Shown in pieces: positions 46,504 to 53,916 of a stretch of DNA of 64,000 nucleotides. The translations under genes were made by a program, and so were the position numbers. Each line of letters opens with the position of its first letter. The stretch's first letter is position 1. The DNA is taken from positions 1 through 64,000 of the forward strand of contig NZ_JBEOMB010000020.1 in assembly GCF_046000175.1 (NCBI RefSeq), in the 5' to 3' direction. The notes under the pieces were generated by a model. That model had not been told where the DNA came from. It ran no database searches and was given only the letters and a program-made list of their open reading frames with translations. The stretch is from Rhodoplanes sp046000175. Its GTDB lineage: Bacteria; Pseudomonadota; Alphaproteobacteria; Rhizobiales; Xanthobacteraceae.

Positions 46504-47235
46504 GTGGAGCGCGGCGGGAGCCTGACGGACCTCTCGATCGTCGTGCCGGCGCTCGACGAGGCGGCCGGGATCGCGTCGGCCCTGGCGCGGCTCGGGCCGC
46601 TGCGCGCGCTCGGGGCCGAGGTCGTCGTCGTCGACGGCGGCAGCACCGACCGCACGGCGGAGATCGCGCGCGACCACGCCGACCGGGTGCTCGCGTCGCG
46701 GCGCGGTCGGGCCTGGCAGATGAACGCCGGAGCCGCGGCGGCGCGCGGCGCCGTGATCCTGTTCCTGCACGCCGACACGACGCTGCCGGACGCGGCTGCC
46801 GCGGCGCTCCACGACTTCGTCGCCCGCGGTGACCCGTCGTGGGGACGGTTCGACGTGCGCATCGCCGGCCGGCCCCGCCTGCTCGCTGTCGTCGCCCACA
46901 TGATGAACCTGCGGTCCCGCTGGACCGGGATCGCGACGGGCGACCAGGCGATCTTCGTGCGCCGCGCCGCCTTCGAGACGGTCGGTGGCTATCCCGCGAT
47001 TCCGCTGATGGAGGACATCGCCCTGTCGCGGGCCCTGAAGCGGCTGAGCCGGCCGCTCTGCCTGCGCGACCGCGTCACCACGTCCGGGCGGCGCTGGGAG
47101 AAGCATGGCGTTCTGCGGACGATCCTGCTGATGTGGCGGCTTCGTCTCGCGTATTGGCGGGGCGTCGACACATGGACCTTGGCGAGGCGCTATGGCATCG
47201 ACCCCGGACCCCGTGATCGTCGCGATCCTGGCTAA
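46504..47235 (+). CDS. glycosyltransferase family 2, TIGR04283-like
   Basis: 243 residues from GTG 46504, 8 nt after a perfect GGAGG; a GTG at 46483 overlapping the previous stop is less well supported. The GT-A fold shows LSIVVPALDEAAGIASAL, VVVDGGSTDRTAEIA and an FLHADTTLPD metal-binding region, plus GDQAIFVRRAAFETVGGYP. Members of this family often sit with TIGR04282 proteins and a radical SAM enzyme and have been linked to arsenosugar synthesis. Its 3' end overlaps the next gene by 44 nt. Confidence 0.87.
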   Translation: MERGGSLTDLSIVVPALDEAAGIASALARLGPLRALGAEVVVVDGGSTDRTAEIARDHADRVLASRRGRAWQMNAGAAAARGAVILFLHADTTLPDAAAAALHDFVARGDPSWGRFDVRIAGRPRLLAVVAHMMNLRSRWTGIATGDQAIFVRRAAFETVGGYPAIPLMEDIALSRALKRLSRPLCLRDRVTTSGRRWEKHGVLRTILLMWRLRLAYWRGVDTWTLARRYGIDPGPRDRRDPG

Positions 47236-47836
47236 GGCGCCGGTCCCCGGCCTCGCCAAGACCCGGCTCGTCCCGCGGCTCGGCGCCGCCGGCGCCGCGG
47301 ACCTCCAGGCGCGCCTGATCGTCCGGACGGTCGAGACCGCGATCCGGGCGGCCGTCGGGCCGGTGTGCCTGTGGTGTGCGCCCGACGCCGAGCACTTGGT
47401 CTTCGTCGACCTCGCGGCGCGGCACGGCATCGCATTGCGGGCGCAGGTCGAAGGCGATCTGGGACAGCGCATGCACGCCGTCGTCGCCGCCGAGACGATG
47501 CGAGCCCCGGTGCTCCTCGTGGGCGTCGATTGTCCGCCGCTCACGGCGGAGCATCTGCGGGTCTGCGCCGCGGCGCTGCGGAGCCACGACGCCGTGCTCG
47601 TGCCGGCCGAGGACGGCGGCTATGTCCTGGTCGGCCTGCGCGGTCCCGATGCGCGGGTGTTCGAGGACATCGCCTGGGGCGGCCCGGACGTGATGGCGGA
47701 CACCCGCCGCCGCCTGACGGAACGGCGGCTGTCGTGGTGCGAGCCGTTCGTCCTCTGGGATCTCGACCGGCCCGAGGATCTCGACCGGGATCCGACCCTC
47801 GTCGGCGGACGGCGCGACACCACCCGCGACGGATGA
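47192..47836 (+). CDS. TIGR04282-like nucleotidyl/glycosyl transferase
   Basis: 214 residues. The N-terminal VAILAKAPVPGLAKTRLVPRLG is the nucleotidyltransferase-like binding segment. VLLVGVDCPPLTAEHL and AVLVPAEDGGYVLVGLR are diagnostic of the TIGR04282 family (formerly DUF2064). The ATG lies within the 3' end of the GT2 gene, so the two are translationally coupled. Probably activates or transfers a sugar; the substrate is unknown. Confidence 0.88.
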   Translation: MASTPDPVIVAILAKAPVPGLAKTRLVPRLGAAGAADLQARLIVRTVETAIRAAVGPVCLWCAPDAEHLVFVDLAARHGIALRAQVEGDLGQRMHAVVAAETMRAPVLLVGVDCPPLTAEHLRVCAAALRSHDAVLVPAEDGGYVLVGLRGPDARVFEDIAWGGPDVMADTRRRLTERRLSWCEPFVLWDLDRPEDLDRDPTLVGGRRDTTRDG

Positions 47837-47885
47837 TCATGACCCGCCTGCGCGCGCCGGGAGGCGCTTCGGCCGTCTCCGGCGC

Positions 47886-48905
47886 TCACGCTCCGGGGCT
47901 GCACGACGCGCCGCCGAGAACGCAGAAGCGCGCACAGTGACGGTGATTGAGCCACACCGGCTTCTGCGCCTCGGCGAGCGTCGCGCCCACCTCGAAGCGC
48001 GGATCGTAGGGCAGCAGCGTGCAGGCGACGACCGTCGGCCGCGCCGCGCCCTTGCGCTTCACCACCATCCGGGAGGTCGCGCACATCACCGACCCGGGAT
48101 CCTTGCCGAGGATCCCCCAGCAGCGCTCGGTGATCTCGGGAACCGCGGCGGCATCGTCCAGCTCGGGAAACAGCACGAGACGCGACGGATCGCGCGCGTC
48201 GATCGCGAGGCCGAGCGCCGCGAACAGCGCCGCGAACCCGTCGCGCAGCACCGCATCGGTCTCGCCCCACACGGTCCGGCTCGCGACCGCGACGTCGAAG
48301 CCGTTCTCGACCAGCCAGACGAGGCCGTCGAGGGTGGGTTGCCAGCTCCCGCGGCCGCGCAGCGCCTCGTGCTTCTCCGCCGCGTGGTGATCGAGCGACA
48401 CCCGGACGGTCAGCCGGCCGGGCCAGCGGCGCCCGATCTCGCACAGCCGGTCCTTCACCTTCTGCATCGGCCGCATCGCGTTGGTCAGGACCAGCACGCG
48501 GAAGCCGGCCGCGGCCGCGTCCTCGATCATGTCGGGGAGCGCCGGGTTCAGGAACGGCTCGCCGCCCGTGAAGCCGATCTCGTCCGGCGGCGGATCGCGC
48601 CGCGCCGCCTCGTCGAGAAAGCCGCGCACCTCGTCCCGCGTCGGATAGGCGAGCCGGTCGTTGCGGGGGCTCGATTCGATGTAGCAGCCCTCGCAGCTCA
48701 GATTGCACAGCGTGCCGGTGGCGAACCACAACGTCCGCAAGGTGCCGAGGGCGACGCGCGCGCGCCGCTCGCCGGTCGCCGTGATCTCCGGATCGTCGAA
48801 CGCGGCCCGGACCGGAGCAGACGCCGGAGCGCGCATCGGCGGATCGCCGACGGCGCCGGCGGCGCCGGCGAGAAGCGCGTCTTTCATCCGTCCCGGCAGA
48901 TCCAT
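47886..48905 (-). CDS. radical SAM protein, unassigned subfamily
   Basis: 339 residues from ATG 48905. The cluster motif is Cys67, Cys71 and Cys74 in GTLCNLSCEGCYIESSPRND, followed by EIGFTGGEPFLNPALPDMIE. C-terminal cysteines in SVMCATSRMVVKRKG, VACTLLPYD and CARFCVLGGASC could bind an auxiliary cluster. It converges on the transferase pair (49 bp) and differs from ArsS, whose CxxxCxxC is followed by a His-rich region and a DUF3641 domain. Substrate unknown; peptide or small-molecule modification are both open. Confidence 0.85.
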   Translation of the reverse strand: MDLPGRMKDALLAGAAGAVGDPPMRAPASAPVRAAFDDPEITATGERRARVALGTLRTLWFATGTLCNLSCEGCYIESSPRNDRLAYPTRDEVRGFLDEAARRDPPPDEIGFTGGEPFLNPALPDMIEDAAAAGFRVLVLTNAMRPMQKVKDRLCEIGRRWPGRLTVRVSLDHHAAEKHEALRGRGSWQPTLDGLVWLVENGFDVAVASRTVWGETDAVLRDGFAALFAALGLAIDARDPSRLVLFPELDDAAAVPEITERCWGILGKDPGSVMCATSRMVVKRKGAARPTVVACTLLPYDPRFEVGATLAEAQKPVWLNHRHCARFCVLGGASCSPGA

Positions 48906-49178
48906 CGCGGCTCCCTTCGACTCGGGTTTCGGACGACCTGTACGAACGCACGGCCCGAATTGTTTCACGACATACCAAATTTCGTCGTAACGACGCCGCG
49001 GACCGGCCCGCGAATGCGCGGGCGGCGCGCCTCGCACGCGCGCCCGAACGACCCACCGCCGACGTCGGTTCCGGCTTGCCCCCGGAATACCGAACCTCCA
49101 TCGTAACAACCCGGCCGGCGGTCGCGAAGAGTCCCGGGTCGAAGCGGGTCACCGAGAAGCTGGTCAAAGAGGGGTGGA
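48906..49178. other. gap between the radical SAM and flavoprotein genes
   Basis: A divergent 273-bp gap. It includes an AT-richer patch near 48956-48990 and the near-palindrome GTCGT-A-ACGAC (48984-48994), probably a promoter/operator area for the radical SAM gene. No gene recognised. Confidence 0.35.
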
Positions 49179-49352
49179 ATGGATTCGTCGATGAACGTGC
49201 CGGCCGCCTTCGGTCTGGTGACGATGCTCGTCTCCGGCGGGCCGATGCTGCTGTCCGGGACGTCGGCGATCGATTCGACCTTCACCAGCACGGTCGAGCT
49301 GGTGGCACGCGACTGGCGGAACGATGGTGACGGGCCTCGCGCCTTCTCGTGA
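49179..49352 (+). CDS. possible 57-residue small protein upstream of the flavoprotein
   Basis: ATG 49179 has GAGGGG 5 nt upstream and opens a 57-codon frame ending 18 nt before the next gene. The peptide has one hydrophobic stretch (GLVTMLVSGGPMLLSG) and an acidic/Arg tail. It may be a leader or small membrane protein coupled to the flavoprotein gene. The good ribosome site is the main support; no homologue is known to me. Confidence 0.4.
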   Translation: MDSSMNVPAAFGLVTMLVSGGPMLLSGTSAIDSTFTSTVELVARDWRNDGDGPRAFS

Positions 49353-49370
49353 ACGGCATCGGAGACGATC

Positions 49371-50825
49371 ATGACCCGTCGCTCGCCCGGACATGAATCG
49401 TCGCCCCTGATGGTCGATCTCTGCGTCATCGGCGCCGGGTCCGCAGGCCTGTCGGTGGCCGCCGGCGCCGTGCAGATGGGTGCCTCCGTGGTGCTGATCG
49501 AGAAGGACCGGATGGGCGGCGATTGCCTGAACACCGGTTGCGTGCCGTCGAAGGCGCTGATCGCCGCGGCCGCCGCGGCGCACGCCGTGCGCACCGGCGC
49601 GCCGTTCGGCGTGACCGGGCCTGCGCCCACGATCGACTTCGCCGCCGTGCATGCTCACGTCCACGGCGTGATCGGCGCCATCGCGCCCCACGACAGCGTC
49701 GAGCGCTCCGAAGGGCTCGGCGTCACCGTGATCCGGGACGCCGCCCGCTTCGTCGGACCCGACAGCGTGGAGGCCGGCGGCCGATGCGTCACGGCACGCC
49801 GCATCGTCGTGGCGACCGGCTCGCGCGCCGCGGTTCCGGCGATCCCGGGGCTTCGCGACGTGCCATATCTGACCAATGAAAGCGTGTTCGAGCTCGCGGA
49901 GCGGCCCGACCATCTGATCGTCGTCGGCGGCGGGCCGATCGGCATCGAGCTCGCTCAGGCGTTCCGCCGGCTCGGCGCCGCCGTCACGGTGGTCGAACGG
50001 TTCGGCATCCTCGCCCGCGACGAGCCGGAGGCCGTCGACGTGGTCCGACGCGCCCTCCTGGCCGAGGGCGTCGTGCTCCACGAGAGCACGGCGGTCGCCG
50101 CGGTGCGCCGCACCGGCACCGGGATCGCGCTGACGGTCGCGCCGCCCGGCGGCGCCCCCGTCATGATCGCCGGCTCGCATCTGCTGGTCGCGGCGGGGAG
50201 AACCCCCAACACCGAAGACCTCGCGCTCGACGTCGCCGGGATCGCCGCGACGCCGAAGGGGATCACGGTCGATGCGCGGCTGCGCACCACCAACCGCCGC
50301 GTCTTCGCCATCGGCGACGTCGCCGGCGGACCGCAGTTTACCCATGTGGCCGGCTACCACGCCGGCATCGTGATCAGGAACGCGCTGTTCGGCCTGCCCG
50401 CCAAGGTCGACTATGCGGCCCTGCCGTGGGTGACCTACACGGATCCGGAGCTGGCCCATGTCGGGCTCACCGAGACGGACGCCCGCGAGGCCGGCCACGC
50501 CGTGACCGTGCTGACGGCGCCGTTCGCCGGCAACGACCGCGCCCAGGCCGAGCGACGGACCGAGGGGGTCGCCAAGATCGTGCTCGGCCGGCGCGGACGG
50601 ATCCTCGGGGCGACCCTGGTCGGCCCGAGCGCCGGCGAGCTGGTGAGCCCGTGGGGCCTCGCGATCTCGGCCGGACTGAAGATCGGCGCAATGGCGAACA
50701 TGATCGCGCCCTATCCGACGCTCTCCGAGATCAACAAGCGCGTCGCCGGGAGCCATTTCACCCCGACGCTGTTCGGCCCCTGGACGCGGCGGGTCGTGCG
50801 GCTCGTGCAGCGCGTGCTGCCCTGA
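49371..50825 (+). CDS. pyridine nucleotide-disulfide oxidoreductase (mercuric reductase/LPD-like)
   Basis: 484 residues. FAD Rossmann motif CVIGAGSAGLSVAAGAVQMG; active-site disulfide Cys52/Cys57 in GGDCLNTGCVPSK; NAD(P) motif VVGGGPIGIELAQAF; FAIGDVAGGPQFTHVA; C-terminal dimerisation domain. It has neither a MerA heavy-metal-associated domain nor the paired C-terminal Cys, nor the His-Glu dyad expected of lipoamide dehydrogenase, so the disulfide substrate is unknown. The VTT-domain gene follows after 21 nt; the two are often adjacent or fused in other bacteria. Confidence 0.88.
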   Translation: MTRRSPGHESSPLMVDLCVIGAGSAGLSVAAGAVQMGASVVLIEKDRMGGDCLNTGCVPSKALIAAAAAAHAVRTGAPFGVTGPAPTIDFAAVHAHVHGVIGAIAPHDSVERSEGLGVTVIRDAARFVGPDSVEAGGRCVTARRIVVATGSRAAVPAIPGLRDVPYLTNESVFELAERPDHLIVVGGGPIGIELAQAFRRLGAAVTVVERFGILARDEPEAVDVVRRALLAEGVVLHESTAVAAVRRTGTGIALTVAPPGGAPVMIAGSHLLVAAGRTPNTEDLALDVAGIAATPKGITVDARLRTTNRRVFAIGDVAGGPQFTHVAGYHAGIVIRNALFGLPAKVDYAALPWVTYTDPELAHVGLTETDAREAGHAVTVLTAPFAGNDRAQAERRTEGVAKIVLGRRGRILGATLVGPSAGELVSPWGLAISAGLKIGAMANMIAPYPTLSEINKRVAGSHFTPTLFGPWTRRVVRLVQRVLP

Positions 50826-50846
50826 CGCGACAGCGAGGCGCCCACC

Positions 50847-51593
50847 ATGACCGTCCCCGCGCTCCTGGCCGACCGCCGATTGTGGATCGGGCTCGCCGTC
50901 GTCGCGCTCGTCGTCGCGCTGCGCCTGTCCGGGCTCGCCGAGCACCTCTCGCTCGACACGCTGCGGACGCATCGCGAGGTCCTCACCCGCTGGGTCGAGC
51001 ACAACGCCGTCGTCGCCGCGCCGGCCTTTGTGGCCGTCTATGCGGCAGTCGTGGCCATGTCGTTGCCGGGCGCGGTCTTTCTCACCCTGTCGGGCGGCTT
51101 CCTGTTCGGCACCGCCCTCGGAACCCTGCTCACCGTGATGGGGGCGACGACCGGCGCGACGGTGGTGTTCCTGCTCGCCAAGGCGCTGCTCGGCGAGCGG
51201 GCACTCGACCGCTTCGGCGACAAGGCCGGACGGCTCGGCGAGATCGTCCGGCGCAACGCCTTCGCCTATCTGCTGGCCCTGCGGCTCGTCCCGCTGTTTC
51301 CGTTCTTTCTCGTCAACCTGGTTCCGGCCTTCGTCGGCGTCCGGCTTCCGGTCTTCGTGATCACGACCTTCGTCGGGATCATTCCGGGCACCGTCGTGTT
51401 CTCCCTGGCCGGCGCCGGCCTCGGCAGCGTCCTCGACCGGGGCGGCGAGCTGTCCGTCGAGGCGATCCTGACGCCCGAGATCGTCGCCGGGCTCGCCGGG
51501 CTCGCAGTGCTGTCGCTCGTGTCGATCCCGGTCCGCCGATGGCTCGCGCGCGGCGACACCCCGCCCGAGCCGGCGGGGAGCGATCGGGCGTAG
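50847..51593 (+). CDS. TVP38/TMEM64 (VTT/DedA-like) membrane protein
   Basis: 248 residues, six or so hydrophobic segments. The VTT domain spans about residues 55-200, with LTLSGGFLFGTALGTLLTVMG, VVFLLAKALLGERALDRFG and LRLVPLFPFFLVNLVPAFVG. The family is thought to move or scramble lipids; the role here is unknown. Same operon as the flavoprotein gene (21-nt gap). Confidence 0.88.
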   Translation: MTVPALLADRRLWIGLAVVALVVALRLSGLAEHLSLDTLRTHREVLTRWVEHNAVVAAPAFVAVYAAVVAMSLPGAVFLTLSGGFLFGTALGTLLTVMGATTGATVVFLLAKALLGERALDRFGDKAGRLGEIVRRNAFAYLLALRLVPLFPFFLVNLVPAFVGVRLPVFVITTFVGIIPGTVVFSLAGAGLGSVLDRGGELSVEAILTPEIVAGLAGLAVLSLVSIPVRRWLARGDTPPEPAGSDRA

Positions 51594-51651
51594 GAAGCAT
51601 GTCCCTCGCCGGCATCGTCGCGCGATTCTCGCGCGAAGAAACTTTTCATTT

Positions 51652-51668
51652 GAGTGACAAAGTCACTC
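51652..51668. promoter_or_regulatory. perfect inverted repeat GAGTGAC-AAA-GTCACTC
   Basis: Two 7-bp arms around three A residues, in an AT-rich patch 59 bp after the VTT stop and 150 bp before the methyltransferase start. It has the form of an operator for a dimeric repressor (TetR, GntR or MarR type). It lacks a T-run, so it is not a terminator. Confidence 0.5.
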
Positions 51669-51818
51669 GCCGCGGCGGGAAACTCGCTTATCACCGATCT
51701 CCGAAGACAGCCGTGCCGGTCGTGCATGTCACGAAGACTGCGCCACCCGGAGCGGGCCCGGGTCGATCTGCGGGCTATCGTCACGCCGCATCTTGCGCAC
51801 CAGACGGAGGAGCCCGCT

Positions 51819-52445
51819 TTGGCCGAGGCCCGACACATCAGGTTCTGGAACCGGATCGCCCAACGTTACGCGGCAAAGCCCGTGAAGGACACGGCCGCCT
51901 ACGAGGCGATGCTGGCCGACGCCGCCGGACGGCTGCGCGCGACCGACCGGGTGCTGGAGATCGGCTGCGGCTCGGGCTCGACCGCGATCCGTCTCGCCCC
52001 TCACGTGGCGGAATGGACCGCGACCGACTTCTCGTCCGAGATGCTGCGCATCGCCCGCGCCAAGCCGGCGCCCGACAACCTGCGCTTCGTCCTCGCCGAT
52101 GCGCAGAACGCCTTCGCGGGCGGACCATTCGACGCGATCTGCGCCTTCCAGGTGCTGCACCTGGTGGGTGATCTCCCCGGCACGCTGGCGCGGATCCACA
52201 CCCATCTGAAGCCCGGCGGCCTGATGATCTCCAAGACGTGGTGCTTCGCCGACATGGGATTCAAGCTGCGCAGCCTGTTCTTCGTGCTGGGCGCGCTCCG
52301 CGTGTTCCCGCCCGTGAACAAGCTGACCAGGGTCGCGTTGCGCGACAGCATCCGCGACGCCGGCTTCGAGATCGTCGACGAGCGCGTCTTCGGCACGAAC
52401 CCGGCCGGCCCCTACATCGTCGCACGAAAGCCCGACCGATCCTGA
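51819..52445 (+). CDS. class I SAM-dependent methyltransferase
   Basis: 208 residues from TTG 51819, with GGAGG 8 nt upstream; an upstream frame from 51654 adds no conserved sequence. Motif I is VLEIGCGSGSTAIRLA, followed by DFSSEMLRIARA, AICAFQVLHLVGD and LKPGGLMISKTW. The long hydrophobic stretch LRSLFFVLGALRVF suggests a lipid or membrane-linked substrate. It lacks the extra cysteines expected of the arsenite methyltransferase ArsM. Last gene of this cluster. Confidence 0.85.
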   Translation: MAEARHIRFWNRIAQRYAAKPVKDTAAYEAMLADAAGRLRATDRVLEIGCGSGSTAIRLAPHVAEWTATDFSSEMLRIARAKPAPDNLRFVLADAQNAFAGGPFDAICAFQVLHLVGDLPGTLARIHTHLKPGGLMISKTWCFADMGFKLRSLFFVLGALRVFPPVNKLTRVALRDSIRDAGFEIVDERVFGTNPAGPYIVARKPDRS

Positions 52446-52542
52446 AGCACGGCAGAGGAGCACGGCCGGCGCGATCCGTAGCGTCGGTCGACACGCTCGA
52501 CCGCGACGGGCCGCCGAGGCGCCTCGGCCCCCGGACGTCTGG

Positions 52543-53004
52543 TCAGTCGGCGCCGTCGGTCCGACGATCGGAAGGCGCGGGATCGTCGGTCGATCCGGCC
52601 GGCCCGGCCGCTCCCTCGGTCGCGCTCGCGACCGCCCTGCCCGGTCCGAGTCGCCCGCAATGACCGCGGCGTCGGCGCATGCCGCGGCCGCAGCACGGCG
52701 CCGCGCCCTCGTCGGCGACGCGCGCCGGGCCGCCCTCGATGCGGAGCGCCAAGCCCTGCACCAGCGCGGTCGCCACCGTGGTTCGCGCCTCGGCGATCAG
52801 CCGCGAGAAGGTCGGCCGCGAGACGCCCATCTGGGCGGCGGCAGCGGCGTGCTCGAACCCCTCCGCATCGCCGAGGCGCAGCGCCTCCAGCGCATCGAGC
52901 GTGAGCACGATCTCGTCGAGATCGCGCCGCGGCACGCCGGCCGGCTTATAGACGCGGGCCGGGACCGGCTCGCGGACCGTGCGCAGCTTGCGGGGACGGG
53001 GCAT
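52543..53004 (-). CDS. DUF134 helix-turn-helix protein
   Basis: 153 residues, MPRPRKLRTVREPVPARVYKP opening. The DUF134 helix-turn-helix is LRLGDAEGFEHAAAAAQMGVSRPTFSRLIAEA (about 43-75). A Cys pair lies in APCCGRGMRRRRGHCG, a possible metal-binding site, and a Pro/Ser/Arg-rich tail follows. Family proteins are predicted DNA-binding regulators often found next to NifX-like genes. Divergent from the Rieske gene. Confidence 0.86.
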   Translation of the reverse strand: MPRPRKLRTVREPVPARVYKPAGVPRRDLDEIVLTLDALEALRLGDAEGFEHAAAAAQMGVSRPTFSRLIAEARTTVATALVQGLALRIEGGPARVADEGAAPCCGRGMRRRRGHCGRLGPGRAVASATEGAAGPAGSTDDPAPSDRRTDGAD

Positions 53005-53251
53005 CGTCTCGGCGATCCTCTATTGAACATATGCTCATAATGCGCTACGGTCGATCATATCACGATCGACGGCGTGGACGGCGCGCGACGCCCCCGCCAC
53101 CGACCAAAGGCCCGCGGCGGATCGCGCCCGGCCCGCCGCGACGCGGGTGCGGAGCCGCATGCCGCCGCTCCGATGCCAGAGACGTTTCCGAAGCCGTGCG
53201 GCGCCCGGAACGGGCGCGGTGCGCGCCCTTCGACGCCCACGAGGATGAGCC
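53005..53251. promoter_or_regulatory. divergent DUF134 / Rieske gene control region
   Basis: A 247-bp gap with an AT-rich island around 53019-53062 (GAACATATGCTCATAATG, ATCATATCACGATC). CATATG and CATATC words close to the DUF134 start look like promoter/operator material, perhaps self-controlled by DUF134. The rest is GC-rich. Confidence 0.4.
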
Positions 53252-53800
53252 ATGACCACCATGCCCGCCGCAGTTCCGAACCGCGCCGATCCCAGTCGCC
53301 GCGACTTTCTCTATCTGGCCACCGGGGGCGTCGCCGCCGTCGGCGTCGGCGCCGCCGTGTGGCCGCTCGTCGACCAGATGAACCCCGACCGCTCGACCAT
53401 CGCGGCCGGCGTGCCGATCGAGATCAGCCTCGCCGCCATCGCGCAGGGCCAGATCATCAGCATCTTCTGGCGCGGCAAGCCGATCTTCATCCGCCACCGC
53501 ACCCCCGACGAGATCGCCAAGGAGCAGGCGACCAAGCTCTCCGAGCTGATGGATCCGCAGGCCGACGGCGACCGCGTGAAGGCGGGGCGCGAGCAGTGGC
53601 TCGTCGTGTTCGCCAGCTGCACGCATCTCGGCTGCATCCCGCTCGGCAAGCAGGGCGAGTGGGGCGGCTGGTTCTGCCCGTGCCACGGCTCGCAATACGA
53701 CGCCTCCGGTCGCGTCCGCCACGGACCCGCCGCGCTCAATCTCCCGGTGCCGCCCTACGCCTTCGTCGACGACACGACGATCCGCATCGGCGAGGCGTGA
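53252..53800 (+). CDS. petA: stand-alone ubiquinol-cytochrome c reductase Rieske iron-sulfur protein
   Basis: 182 residues, full-length bc1-type Rieske protein. The Tat signal SRRDFLYLATGG leads into a membrane anchor (about 20-45). The 2Fe-2S ligands are in CTHLGCIPLG and FCPCHGSQYD, in normal spacing. The petB and petC genes that usually follow are absent, so this is either a second copy, an alternative subunit for the bc1 complex, or a component of another quinol-oxidising enzyme. Its neighbours are a NifX-like gene and the cyd operon. Confidence 0.92.
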   Translation: MTTMPAAVPNRADPSRRDFLYLATGGVAAVGVGAAVWPLVDQMNPDRSTIAAGVPIEISLAAIAQGQIISIFWRGKPIFIRHRTPDEIAKEQATKLSELMDPQADGDRVKAGREQWLVVFASCTHLGCIPLGKQGEWGGWFCPCHGSQYDASGRVRHGPAALNLPVPPYAFVDDTTIRIGEA

Positions 53801-53865
53801 CCTGTCGTCCTCCTCCCGACCGGTGGCGGAGCGCCGCCGGCCGACCCTTCGTGAGCCGATCCTTC

Positions 53866-53905
53866 GTGACAAGCGCAACTTCGCGACAAGCGCAACTTCG
53901 TGACA
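53866..53905. repeat. 17-bp tandem repeat before the NifX-like gene
   Basis: GTGACAAGCGCAACTTC (53866-53882) is followed directly by GCGACAAGCGCAACTTC (53883-53899) and a partial third copy (53900-53905). Only one base differs between the full units. It ends 4-5 nt before the GGAG of the next gene, so it sits in that gene's 5' leader. Confidence 0.85.
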
Positions 53906-53916
53906 GGAGCACCGAC

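Noticed and set aside
45938..52445. Standard arsenosugar (arsM-arsS) operon
   Set aside because: The transferases match, but the radical SAM protein lacks ArsS features and the methyltransferase lacks ArsM cysteines.
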